Assembly (NCBI GenBank): GCA_019155205.2
Contig: JAHNZQ020000049.1
Span: forward strand, 2,038,786-2,063,357
Length of the DNA: 24,572 bases
DNA from: Gracilaria vermiculophylla
Taxonomy: Eukaryota; Rhodophyta; Florideophyceae; Gracilariales; Gracilariaceae
Direction of reading: 5' to 3'
Within the stretch, counting starts at the first letter, position 1, and each line of letters begins with the position of its first letter. The position numbers and the translations under genes are program-made. The notes below the pieces were generated by a model that saw nothing but the letters and a program-made list of their open reading frames with translations, made no database searches and was not told the DNA's origin. This document shows positions 1 to 8,517 of this stretch, in pieces.

Positions 1-388
1 GTCCTGTGTGCACATTGCTTGTGCCACGGTTTGGTTTTGGAATGGAGTGGTGATTTTTCTTTAACGGCGAAAGCCTTTGCGTAGTCGATGGACTATCAAG
101 GTTAAAAACTGTGTTGCGATTGGATGCAACAGGGAGCGCGGTCGTTGATATATTTGCTGCACCGGCATAACGAGGGCTGTGGTCTTCAATGAAAGGCTTT
201 GAAGCTTGAACTTGACCACTTGGGGTGGCGGGACATGGAGTGTGAGGATTTGAAGTGTCGCGAGCTAGAAGCTCTGGTCGCCATTCCAGTTTGATTGTGC
301 CATGTTTGCAATCAATAGTGAAGTGGGGTTGATTGGTAGGCAAGATGGGGATAAAACGATTTGGAGATAAGCCGTAGGTTAAACAGGT

Positions 389-850
389 GCGGTGTTTGAT
401 CCGAACTGCCGCTGTTGCACACTGTTGAAGCGGAGGGTGAGAAAGTTCGTGTGAGTACTGCAAGGGTTATCGTTTGGTTTTGCAAATTCGATCACCAACA
501 AGCGAGAGCTATGTCTCGCAAGGAGCCTGAAGCAGTTCGTGGCGATGGAGGAAAGGCGGCGCGTGGTGAAATGATTAGAATGGATCAAGTTGGAAGAGCG
601 GTAAAGGACTGTGCGGGTTCTGCTTTGAGCGTTGAACTTGAAGTTGTGCGCGGGGGTAGAGACAAAGCGCTGCGTGGTGGGGTGATTGTTATGAAGCACG
701 TTGAAGCAGCGATAGATAACTGCGTGTGAGCTGCTTTGGGGACCGAAGCGGATCGCGACGGTGGTGGAGAGGCGGCGCGCGGTGAGCGTGATTGGGACCG
801 GGCACGCCTTAACCGCGGTAGAGGACCGTACCCGTGCTGCTCCGTGCTTG
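389..850. repeat. Diverged tandem repeats, period about 111 bp
   Basis: Blocks of the form GGCGGCGCGTGGTGA recur with variation near 555, 667 and 772 (GGCGGCGCGTGGTGA, GCGCTGCGTGGTGGGG, GGCGGCGCGCGGTGAG). Between them, similar spacer sequence contains AACTGCGTG/GACTGTGCG followed by GCTTTG. At least three units are clear, and a weaker fourth lies upstream from about 389. In Harbinger-like elements, subterminal repeats of this kind can be transposase-binding arrays; that role is inferred here. Confidence 0.55.
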
Positions 851-936
851 GCGCTGTTTGGAAGCAAAGCAAACTGCTCGTTTGTGAGGGCGCAGAAACA
901 ACTAAATCCACGACTGAGCGTCGGGCAAATTACCTG

Positions 937-986
937 TTTGTGTGTACACAAATACGGGAGGTTTATGACCGTTTTGTGTACACAAA
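937..986. repeat. Pair of TTTGTGTACACAAA-type palindromes
   Basis: TTTGTGTGTACACAAA lies at 937-952, a near-palindrome with two extra bases at the centre. A perfect 14-bp palindrome, TTTGTGTACACAAA, lies at 973-986. They are 36 bp apart and immediately inside the element terminus at 994-1017. They could be dimeric protein-binding sites or simple subterminal structure. Confidence 0.6.
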
Positions 987-1020
987 CCGTGTTTTTGTGT
1001 TTTTCGGAGCCGCTCACTAA

Positions 1021-1044
1021 TAGGTCACTCCTAAAAACACAAAT
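1021..1044 (+). repeat. Left terminal inverted repeat
   Basis: It begins TAGGTCACTCCTAAAAACAC and continues AAAT. It pairs with the reverse complement of the right terminus (TGGGTCGCTCCGAAAAACAC, then AAAT) with three mismatches over 24 bp. TAA precedes it. Confidence 0.75.
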
Positions 1045-1234
1045 CGCAAAATGCGTGTACTCAAATTGATAACATTTGCACCAAAAGAGTGTGCGCAAAC
1101 CGCTCCAAGTGGTTATGCCACCCACTCGTCAGACAGATTGCTCCAATGTAGCAAATATCAATTTTTGGCGCGCAATAGGAGAAAGCGCGCTACGCATACT
1201 GTGAGCGTTGAGAACGGCCTTCTTGAAAGGCGGG

Positions 1235-1244
1235 CTTATATACC
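1235..1244 (+). promoter_or_regulatory. TATA-like box for the Myb-like gene
   Basis: CTTATATACC lies about 80 bp upstream of the ATG at 1323. A strongly pyrimidine-rich leader (1258-1300) lies between them. Position and composition fit a core promoter inside the element; no functional evidence exists. Confidence 0.45.
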
Positions 1245-1322
1245 ATTTACCACCAAACACCCGCCCCTCCCTTCCCCCTCCCGCCTCCTTGCGGTTTCAA
1301 GTCTGGAACCGTTGCCCTTCAG

Positions 1323-2357
1323 ATGGCTCCAGCAGACATCCCTTATCACTCCGCTTCACCGATTTCCGGATTTGCTTCAACCACTCCCGTTGAAGAACCT
1401 CCATCTATCAATTCTTCTCTGCAGCCCCACACTACCACGTCTCCATTGCTGAGCGCTTATCAATCGCCTCCATGCACTGCTGGTGCCGTGCTTTTGCAGA
1501 TTGCACATCCTGCACGCGCAACTTCTACAGCAGCTTCGCAATCCCGTTCCAAGGCATATGGACTTAGAAGTGGTTGTCATACTCCTACCATTGCTCATCG
1601 CCCGATACCGCGACATCTTCAGCGAGGCAGCCGCCGTTCTGGTTCTAGTCGAGGTACCGGCTTCACGCAGAAAGAAGTCGAAAGTGCATTAAATGTAATT
1701 GAGAAGTATCTACCTTTTTGTAAAGAGGAGTGGAATATGGTTGCGAAGGAGCACGGCGAGACATTTTTTGTAAAACACCGCACTGTGGATAGTATCAAGC
1801 ACAAGTTTGCTACACTCCACCGTCGTAAAATTCCATCAGGCGATCCACGGATCCCGGATGACGTGCGACGAGCTAAGCGCTTACGCTTTCGTATGTACGA
1901 GAGAGCTGACATAGGCGAAGGTGCAGGTGCAGAAGAGACCATTGGAAAACTTCTATCGAGCAGTGATGACGAACCTGATAACACAATGGACACCAATGAA
2001 AACGAGATCGCTGCCCCAAACTCGCCAAATGTTGAGCGCGTTCCCGCCACGCCGAGCAATACTCTCGCTGATGCTGTTGATATTCCACGCCCAATTATGG
2101 TACCACCTCCCATCGTGTTCCAGAGGTCCCAAGCTCGTTTCTCACGCACATCTAAGGAAACAGAAGGAGAGAAGTTTTACCAGCTTTTTCAAATTTCGCT
2201 ATTGCAAGAGCAGCAGCGTAGAGAGGAGGATATGAGGTGTCGTCGAGAGGATCGAGAGAACAGAAAGAGAGCTCAGGAAGAGGCTACGCGACACCAGCAG
2301 CTAATGAAAATGATGACCATGCTTGTAGCTCAAAACGCTTGCGCTAAAGAAATTTAG
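1323..2357 (+). CDS. DUF6818/Myb-SANT-like transposon accessory protein
   Basis: An intact 344-codon frame. Residues 1-110 are low-complexity, rich in Ser, Pro and Thr, with an Arg-rich stretch at about 97-111. Residues about 113-195 (GFTQKEVESAL...EEWNMV...KHRTVDSIKHKF...) look like the Myb/SANT-like DUF6818 domain: three predicted helices with spaced Trp/Phe, followed by basic RRAKRLRFR. Residues about 200-270 are acidic and disordered. Residues about 285-335 form a strong coiled coil (QEQQRREEDMRCRREDRENR). Proteins of this type accompany Harbinger transposases and are thought to bind element ends and help nuclear import of the transposase. The ATG follows a TATA-like box and pyrimidine-rich leader. 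The stop codon overlaps that of the convergent transposase. The domain call is from recognised pattern, not a search. This is the only undamaged transposon gene in the window. Confidence 0.8.
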   Translation: MAPADIPYHSASPISGFASTTPVEEPPSINSSLQPHTTTSPLLSAYQSPPCTAGAVLLQIAHPARATSTAASQSRSKAYGLRSGCHTPTIAHRPIPRHLQRGSRRSGSSRGTGFTQKEVESALNVIEKYLPFCKEEWNMVAKEHGETFFVKHRTVDSIKHKFATLHRRKIPSGDPRIPDDVRRAKRLRFRMYERADIGEGAGAEETIGKLLSSSDDEPDNTMDTNENEIAAPNSPNVERVPATPSNTLADAVDIPRPIMVPPPIVFQRSQARFSRTSKETEGEKFYQLFQISLLQEQQRREEDMRCRREDRENRKRAQEEATRHQQLMKMMTMLVAQNACAKEI

Positions 2358-3469
2358 ATATGTAGCGATTCGTGCAAAAAAAAGTTAACTTCTGCACTAA
2401 GATGAGGCATATACGATGATAAGATTTGATTGATACCAACGATAAGAGCTATCAAGTTGAAGAGTAGGACGGTACAGTGAAGAATTAGCTTTCGTTCTCC
2501 GTGTTCTTAATAAACGAGTCGATCCTTCATTCTTGGGAATGAGCCTTGAAACGCCCTCATACCCCAATCTGACGCTTGTCTTGCAGAAGTTGCTTGTCTC
2601 AACAGGACGACTTCGGCCGCACCATCTGCCCTACTTTCATCTTGAGCGGACTTGATGAGAAACGGATAGTCCCCTTTTGAAAATGCAGAATCTACCACAC
2701 ATCAGCCCCTGTAAGTTCTGTAGCAATCTTCAAGTTTTTCGTATACTCCACCCCATTCTGCTATTTGTGAGTCATGCATACATCCAGGTGAATTTATGGC
2801 GCATGATACAATAGTCCCTGACAGTGCAAAAACAAACACGTTACTAACGTAGTGGTCATAATTCCAGCCGTTGTAAAACATGTTTTGAATTACGAAGTCC
2901 CCAGACTGCTCTACGTATAGCTTGAGGCCATCCGCTATAGCGTACACATTTTGTAGAGATATGTAACTAGTGAAAAAGGCATTCTTATAGTGTTTCATCT
3001 CGTGCTGATCCGGCATCCGTACTTGTGCCCGGCTGTCCCTAAAAAGTACACGAAGTAGGAGCCTTCTCCCGAAGCCAATGAAAATTGAACACACAGACGA
3101 TGTAATTCCAAAGAGCATGCATAACATAAACATCGTTCCGCGTGTTCTGTGCCATGCAAGAACAAACCCTAAACAATGAGTCGCGGACATACTTTTCGGC
3201 CTTCCCCTCGTGCGATTCGTAGTGGCAATGATTCTGATGACTCCATCTTCCGAGTAGTGAGTAAATCTGCAATATATGTAGTGCAACGCCAGAGACGGGA
3301 AAACACCACGAAGACGTTCGGAATCTTCCCCTTCTAGGGTAGCAAAGCAAACAGAGCCACTCTGGGCGTGCCACGGCGAAGCCGGTTTGTAAGATCGAGG
3401 GCAGCCCTTCAGGCGGGTACCTAGAGTGTTGAGTCTGAGATTCCTCCAATGCGGAGCGGCAGGAACCAT
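2354..3469 (-). pseudogene. PIF/Harbinger DDE transposase with two nonsense codons
   Basis: The frame reads GRPKSMSATHCLGFVLAW, FGRRLLLRVL, YAIADGLKLY, then QNMFYNGWNYDHYVSNVFVF, INSPGCMHDSQIAEWG and CVVDSAFSKGDYPFL, a Harbinger-family DDE core. The catalytic acids appear as D in IADGLK, D in MHDSQ and D in VVDSAF, so the triad is present. A TGA (2702-2704) interrupts it just before the third acid, and a TAA (2507-2509) follows RLVY; beyond each stop the family pattern resumes in frame, ending ...LSAEVNFFLHESLHI. The first family-like ATG is near 3469, giving about 371 codons, a usual length. The frame stays open upstream to 3844, but that part lies around a TATA-like box and reads as leader. 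The function, cutting and pasting the element with the Myb-like partner, would be lost unless the stops are read through. Confidence 0.85.
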
Positions 3470-3793
3470 GAGTAGTCGGTACGGAGTACCGCGAGCGAGC
3501 AACAGTGAAGGGTACGGTAGGTACCCGGAGCGACAGCGTGTCCACCGGTGTGTGGGCACGGGACGGAAAGAACAACAGGAACAGGACCCAATACTGAGGC
3601 GAGTACACGATAATGTCGGTAAGGGAGAGACAAAGTTGTGGTGATACTCTCTAAGACTCGAGGGAGGATGAACTGCCGTGCAAACGGATGCTAACACGCA
3701 GCGGCAGTAAGCGACGCCGGAGGCGGTAAAGTTCCGAGCCACGACCCTCTCGGCCGTCGGAATAGGGTCTACTGGGCAGCCGCAGAAGCAGGG

Positions 3794-3804
3794 CATATAT
3801 ACTG
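3794..3804 (-). promoter_or_regulatory. TATA-like box for the - strand transposase
   Basis: On the - strand the sequence reads CAGTATATATG. It lies about 325 bp upstream of the likely transposase ATG, with a C/T-rich stretch between. This argues that the open frame continuing upstream to 3844 is not translated. Confidence 0.35.
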
Positions 3805-4352
3805 TACTCGGTGCGCCACCGTGACAGTGGGGCGCGCCACCCAAAATTATCTAAGTAAAATATGTAACTTGTCTAGCAATGCCGTGCACCCCTACTGTAT
3901 CCACGTGTGCCATCTTGCATGCACTGCAGTGATGCATAACCGTGCCACCCACGTGTGGTACCCGGTGGTCCGGCGTGCACCTCAGCAGCCAACCGCTGCG
4001 GTAACATTCATAAAATAACAACACCTCTTCTGAGTGCAAGTATCGGCTAAGTCGTGAGAAACCCCCCGGAAGGGCGTTTCATTTCAATATAGTGGAGCAA
4101 ACTGCTGTAGTATAGCAACAAACGGGCAATGGTCAAAGCCGGTCACCGTAATCAAAAATTGATCGCACATGGACTGAAGCAGCACCATAAATGGGGAAAT
4201 GGCAGGACTCTGTAAAGCCCGGCGAGTTACTCTACGGTCTCGACGTCTTCTTCATGCAATCTTTAATCGATTTCGTAAGCCGACCCATGGCACCTGGCGC
4301 TGACGGTGCGCCAGCATCGCGAGCAAGAGTACAGATATAGAAGGCATAGGGA

Positions 4353-4408
4353 CGCTCGTACTCGGTATCGTACTAGCACACGCTCTTACTCGGTGTCGTA
4401 CTCGCACA
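4353..4408 (+). repeat. Two tandem 28-bp units
   Basis: CGCTCGTACTCGGTATCGTA... (4353-4380) is followed directly by CGCTCTTACTCGGTGTCGTA... (4381-4408), with three mismatches. The pair lies about 130 bp inside the right end of the Harbinger element and may be a subterminal binding site. Confidence 0.7.
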
Positions 4409-4510
4409 CAGTCATGTGCGAGAGTTGCCAAATTGGTACGAACTTTTCGTGCCCATTTCAGTCGTATCAAATCTGTCAATACGTATTTTGATATTTGAGT
4501 GCTGGTACAA

Positions 4511-4535
4511 ATTTGTGTTTTTCGGAGCGACCCAT
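4511..4535 (-). repeat. Right terminal inverted repeat
   Basis: ATTTGTGTTTTTCGGAGCGA followed by CCCAT, then TAA at 4536-4538. It is the inverted partner of 1021-1044, and its core also occurs in the same orientation at 994-1010. Confidence 0.75.
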
Positions 4536-5231
4536 TAACACTATCGGGCGTTTGGAACTGAAGAGCGAAGATTGTACAGGGGCGCAGAGGTGTCAAAAGG
4601 TCGTAGTGCTGAGAAAATGTGTCGTATTTAGCGATGAAGTTTTCCTCACCAGGAGGTGCGGAGGTGGTGAAAGGTTGTAAAGCTCAGAGAAAGTTCCATA
4701 CTTAGCGAGGGAGTTTTCTCTCAAACGCGAAAAGGGAATTGTCATCAACCTAACAGACAAATAGTTCAGGTAGAAGTATATTCCAGATCTTGCATAAACA
4801 GTCTTCGCGTTGGAACCATGCAACACTGAGTTGAACGCAACTTACGCAACGAAGTGCATTGCAAAACTATAAGACCACCCTGAACCAATTGCATCCCGTC
4901 ATTTTTGTTGTCATTCTTTTCCAAACGTTAACCGAGCCCATTGGCAGAGAGAATCGAAGAGCAAAAACGTTCAATAGATCGCAAGCCCGAATCAAGAGAA
5001 CTATATCCCTAAAGCCAGAATTTATTCAACACGATACTGCACATAACATTTTTCCGTGCAGTAGTTTTGCTTGTCTCCCCCTCCAAGTACGAAAAGTAGT
5101 TGAACGTGTTCTTCACGTCTTTCTTGAGGAATGTGCCACTTATCACGCTTGACGGATAAAAAATGGCTGGATAGCAACGCGTCAAACGTTGGCTACCATG
5201 AACGGCTCAGGACATCCAAACACCGGCTATC
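4536..5231. other. Inter-element spacer without a recognisable gene
   Basis: There is no supported coding region. A diverged direct repeat of about 63 bp is visible at 4588-4650 and 4662-4724: both contain AGGTG..., CTGAGA/CTCAGA, TTAGCGA and a TTTTC element in the same order. The 97-codon + frame at 4859-5152 resembles no family I know and shows no domain. Confidence 0.4.
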
Positions 5232-5247
5232 GATCAGTATACTGATC
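5232..5247. repeat. Palindrome GATCAGTATACTGATC (left copy)
   Basis: A perfect 16-bp palindrome inside a longer imperfect one beginning GGCTATC. It is a diverged copy of the 24-bp palindrome at 6756-6779. The two bracket the gene at 5449-6571 and are likely termini of one element. Confidence 0.7.
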
Positions 5248-5448
5248 ATTAGAATGCGCTTTCTTCCCTAGCAAACTACCCCATACCGGCAGCCAAGACC
5301 CCTCTTTCTACACCAAACGCCGCCTCCACCCCCCTCCTTCCATGTTACTGCTCCCCTCTGGCGGTCTCCGTTGTGATTTAGACGGACACTCACTTACAAG
5401 CGAGATCCTCGTGGATCTTCTTCGTTTCACCAAGTCGTTAGATGCTGT

Positions 5449-6571
5449 TTAAGAGTAATCATCCGCCTCAATGTTCACATCGTTGCTATTGACAGCACGG
5501 TGTACGGCGTTCAATTCGACGCTGCTTCTACTTGACACTGCCGCATGTGTACTTCGGGGCTTGAGCACCCTCGAAGAATGCCACACATGCCAGCAGCTTT
5601 TACGCATCCCGGGCTAGACTCTAATACATAGAGATGTTGAACATAAAAAGCATGAGTATGTCGACCAATGACCGCGGTACCGCCCACGATGTTGTCCACA
5701 AAGCGTGCAGTACTGCACAGCACCCTGCTTTGGACTCTGTCCGGGAACAGAAATCCGTAAAGCCACCCCTTCTGCGGAGTTTAAAAAAGCTAGTCGCTTC
5801 CTCTTCCGTCCATGAGCAAGAGCTATGAGCCTTTGAATCTCGTAACTATCACCCAGAATCTTTTAAACAGCTGCACCCTCTTTTCCAGAGACCAGAAGTG
5901 CGGCGGCATAGCTCAAAAGTTTTTGTGAAACGTCAAACATGAAATCAGCTGTTCCTTGAACTTTTTTTAACCGGTTGCGATAGGTCTCCAAAGAATGAAA
6001 TGTTTGTGACGACTCCAGCAGGTCTTGTCTTTCAAACATTCGCCAGCCGAAGAATGGGTTGATGGCTATCGTCTTGATGGTTTGTGAAGCAATCTTTTGC
6101 TCCCATTTAAAATGAGATGTTGAGCTACTCAAGATTGCTCTCTGTTGCGTAGAGCCATCGACTCCAATTTTGGTTTTGGAACATCCGCTCTCTATTTTGG
6201 ATGACCTTCTCAGCAAAAGCGGTCTCCGAGACGACAGACTCACAGGCAGTCCTGTTTAATGTCCATCCTTCACTGGGGTCGTCGTGACGTGCGCCTGTCG
6301 TCCCTTCTCCGCGACCTCTTCGCCTAGATCTGCCCCTTGTGGCTCCACGCCCCCTCCCTGATGAATCTCTTGCTCTCCCACTCCCTCGTGATTGCCTTGC
6401 TCCCCCGATACGACTAGCCGCACTCTCCGACCCGCCTTGTATGGCTTGGCTTGCGGCAGGGGCATGCAAGGGACTGCTTTGTGGCGCTGGAGGAACGACG
6501 GGTTGTTTGGAGGCCTGCAGCGGCGTGGGTTGGGTCGTGGTATTCTGCTTACCGGGCACGACGGTAGCCAT
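5449..6571 (-). pseudogene. RG-rich, zinc-ribbon transposon protein, catalytic core absent
   Basis: The gene spans about 374 codons in two frames. The N-terminus is Pro/Gln/Ser-rich, then an RG/RGR stretch (SRGSGRARDSSGRGRGATRG), then DDPSEGWTLNRTACESVV. Between about 6125 and 6240 the frame shifts. The downstream frame reads WEQKIASQTIKTIAINPFFG and WRMFERQDLL, passes a TAA at 5863-5865, then AHGRKRKRL, then a zinc-ribbon-like tail: YCTLCGQH, SCFLCSTSLC, a TAG, and SCWHVWH, ending at 5449. The CxxC/CxxC/LC...CxxxWH tail recalls C-terminal ribbons of piggyBac-like transposases. No DDE core is visible, and the N- and C-terminal parts adjoin where a core would belong, suggesting internal deletion. 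The family is not firmly identified. Confidence 0.5.
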
Positions 6572-7010
6572 GTAGGAGGCGTTTCTTAGGCAAGATGCTG
6601 CTTCTCCTACCGCAGCGGTTTCTTGTTGGATTTTGAATCTTGATAGCTTGGCGTGGTGGCAATAGGGAGATTAATCTAGAAGTGACGAGAAAACGGAAGT
6701 TTTTAGGGGTTTTGAGATCAACACCATGGCCTGGAAGGACGCCCCAATTGAGGTCTACTGATCAGTATACTGATCAGTAGGCCCTTAAAGTGAAATTGCC
6801 TCTAAACCTTTATGTTCAATATAGTGACCATTGCGGGCACTAGGGATATTCCTTTTGGAACGGAATCGAGCATCGCATCTATCACAGTATATGAAACAAT
6901 TATCGAAGATAGTACAGACTGTTTCAAAAACATACGACATGCTGTGAAATCTCAAAAACACTATCAAATGTATACTGTACGCGTACCAAAATAGGATTCA
7001 GAAAAAAGTA
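6572..7010. other. Spacer between two elements
   Basis: No gene is supported. It contains the right palindrome (6756-6779). It also holds an exact 14-bp word, GTTTCAAAAACATA, at 6921-6934, repeated at 7024-7037 just inside the likely Tc1 element. Confidence 0.4.
6756..6779. repeat. 24-bp perfect palindrome, (TACTGATCAGTA)x2
   Basis: TACTGATCAGTA, itself a palindrome, occurs twice in direct tandem, giving a 24-bp perfect palindrome. The symmetry extends imperfectly to about 34 bp (AGGTC on the left, GGCCC on the right). A diverged copy lies at 5232-5247. Confidence 0.85.
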
Positions 7011-8130
7011 AAGTCAAAAAACCGTTTCAAAAACATATGTTCATCAATGACAAATCTTTTCTGCGTGATGCTCAATTGTTTGTTTTGCATCCCTTTTACT
7101 GTACAACGCTAATGCAACGTTTCGGCATCAAATTGATGTACTTTTCCACATTTGACACTGTAATAGATTTCCAGCAATTTTTAATACAGTTCTTGAGTTC
7201 AAAAACTGTCTGAAAATGTCTTTCATGCGCATAAATTATCCTAGCCAGCAGTCCCCAAACGTTTTCTGTAGGGTTCCGATCTGGTGATCGCGCCGGCCAC
7301 TCTGAAACAGATACTTTTGACTCCTGTAGCCAAGTTTTGATTTAAAATGCAGTGTGAACAGGTACATTATTCTGTTGAAAAATAAAACTTTCTTCATGGA
7401 AACATAAAACAAAGGTAACGAATAATTGTATAGAACTTTTTGATATTTTTCCGCGTTCATGGTTGTTTCAATAAATGCAATTTCAGCCGAACTTTGTTTA
7501 GAAATGTCAGCTCAGACAATTAAAGAGCGTTTATCTGAAAGCCTGGTATAAGTTTCATGACGTTCCTTACAAAGATCGTGCCAATAATAGTTGTAGCAAT
7601 CTGGTCCATCTAAATTGAACTTTTTTACATCAGTGAAAATAGCATTTTCCTACTCTTTTTTCCGGTAGGCTTTTCCAACCCACCAGTGAATTTTATTTTT
7701 TTGTGATGGTCTTGCAGAAAGAACGCTTTCTTCATTTTTTTATACTTAAATAATTTTGTGTTGTTTATTTTGCGTTCATATAATTGATTTAGAAACGTTG
7801 AGATTGAGATTTATTTTAATCGTTTTGCACGATACTTTTCCTTTGCACAACTCTTTTTGAATTCCTCTTTCGTCTGCTGGTCTGAGCTTTTGAGGGTGTC
7901 CTGGAGATCGTTTTAATCCATGAAGAGTCGGATGTTTTAGAATGGTAGCAATTGTGGTCCTGAAATGCTTCACGTTTCGAACGATAGCACTGTTAGAGTG
8001 TTTTTGGGCGTTCAATTATGAGTTTGGGCAATCCTTGCTGAGATATGAAACAAAAAACTTTATGAAGTTATTTTACGTGGACCACATAGTGCAAGAGACT
8101 ACATAATTACTTTGAAAATTTTTGACTTCG
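7011..8130. mobile_element. Degenerate Tc1/mariner element
   Basis: The element holds a Tc1-type transposase remnant on -. Candidate inverted ends are AAGTCAAAAAACCGTTTCAA at 7011-7030 and, reading inward on the other strand, GAAGTCAAAAATTTTCAAAG at about 8129-8110. They match only partly, so the boundaries are tentative. The length of about 1.1 kb suits the family. Confidence 0.5.
7072..8015 (-). pseudogene. Tc1/mariner transposase, multiply broken, active site mutated
   Basis: The N-terminus shows a Tc1-type DNA-binding region: HPQKLRPADERGIQKELCKG, then KVSCKTIKINLNLNVS. The catalytic domain shows IFTDVKKFNLDGPDCYNYYW with the first catalytic Asp, then MNAEKYQKVL. Next comes IFQQNNVPVHTA, where the second catalytic Asp, normally in a QQDN motif, is Asn. 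WPARSPDRNPTENVWGLLAR follows, the family's hallmark motif. The tail reads INLMPKRCISVVQ, a stop, then KGCKTNN. Several stops and frameshifts separate these blocks, for example a frameshift near SMKK/HEESF and a stop after HTAF. The length of about 314 codons is near the usual 340. It once cut and pasted into TA sites and is now dead. Confidence 0.85.
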
Positions 8131-8517
8131 TTTGCTTACAAACGTTACGATCTTCATTTGTGGTACAGCTCAATTCAAGGGCGAAACTAGTGGAGAAGAT
8201 TTTATAGATGCACGACTACGGAGAACATTAGACGCCTGATCTGGAAGGTGTGGTGCAATATCCGGGATTGATTCGCACTCAAGGTGTTGGAGTTCTTGCC
8301 CGCATTTATAGTAGATTCAGATGGAGAACGCTCTAGGAAAGACAGTGTCTTTTAATAGACACACAAGCTCTATGTAAGCCGGTTTCAAGCTTGAAGGGAA
8401 GCTTACAATCGTGTTTGAACGTAATTTAGATAGTTGTAACAGCTAGTGACTGTCAGACCGTAACGAGCATTGTACCTAGACATTGCAGTAAAATACGTAT
8501 GGAGTAGACGACTGCGT
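8131..8517. other. Leader region upstream of gag, no gene
   Basis: No coding sequence is seen. The 5' LTR and primer-binding site of the retroelement should lie here, but the 126-bp block found downstream (10935-11060) has no match here. TGGTACAGCTC at 8161-8171 resembles a tRNA-Met-type primer site only weakly. Confidence 0.3.

Larger units (their letters stand above)
1..1017 (+). mobile_element. Right-hand end of a Harbinger-family element (partial)
   Basis: The sequence TTTGTGTTTTTCGGAGC at 994-1010 also occurs, in the same orientation, at 4512-4528, where it forms the right terminus of the element at 1021-4535. Here it ends just before TAA (1018-1020). The simplest reading is that 1-1017 is the right end of a second, related element truncated by the window start. 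It holds diverged tandem repeats (about 389-850) and two palindromes (937-986). No convincing gene is seen: the 248-codon - strand frame at 379-1125 spans the tandem repeats and crosses the element junction, so it is probably spurious. That this is an independent element is inferred from the terminus alone. Confidence 0.5.
1021..4535. mobile_element. PIF/Harbinger-like two-gene DNA transposon
   Basis: This 3.5-kb element is defined by imperfect terminal inverted repeats (1021-1044 and 4511-4535) and flanked by TAA on both sides (1018-1020 and 4536-4538). TAA matches the 3-bp TWA target duplication typical of PIF/Harbinger. It holds a DUF6818/Myb-like gene on + and a DDE transposase on -, the usual two-gene content of this superfamily. 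A 28-bp tandem duplication (4353-4408) lies near the right end. The transposase has two nonsense codons, so the copy is probably not autonomous, whereas the Myb-like gene is open throughout. The termini are offset from each other by one base, so the exact boundary is uncertain by about 1 bp. Confidence 0.75.
5232..6779. mobile_element. 1.55-kb segment with palindromic ends
   Basis: Copies of one palindrome lie at 5232-5247 and 6756-6779, and a single - strand gene remnant (5449-6571) fits wholly between them. A C/T-rich stretch lies near the left end (5275-5345). Because the end repeats are themselves palindromes, they serve as inverted repeats in either orientation. No TTAA or other target duplication is evident. 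The call as one transposon, probably an internal deletion derivative, is an inference. Confidence 0.45.

Noticed and set aside
379..1125. 248-codon - strand open frame
   Set aside because: It spans the tandem repeats and crosses the junction of two elements. Its internal protein repeats simply mirror the DNA repeats, and no domain or family pattern is seen.
3470..3844. N-terminal extension of the - strand transposase
   Set aside because: The open frame here lies around a TATA-like box and in C/T-rich sequence, and has no family resemblance. A start near 3469 gives the usual length.
6339..6589. Overlapping + strand frames of 65-78 codons
   Set aside because: They are antisense to the RG-rich coding region, whose GC-rich repeats keep all frames open.
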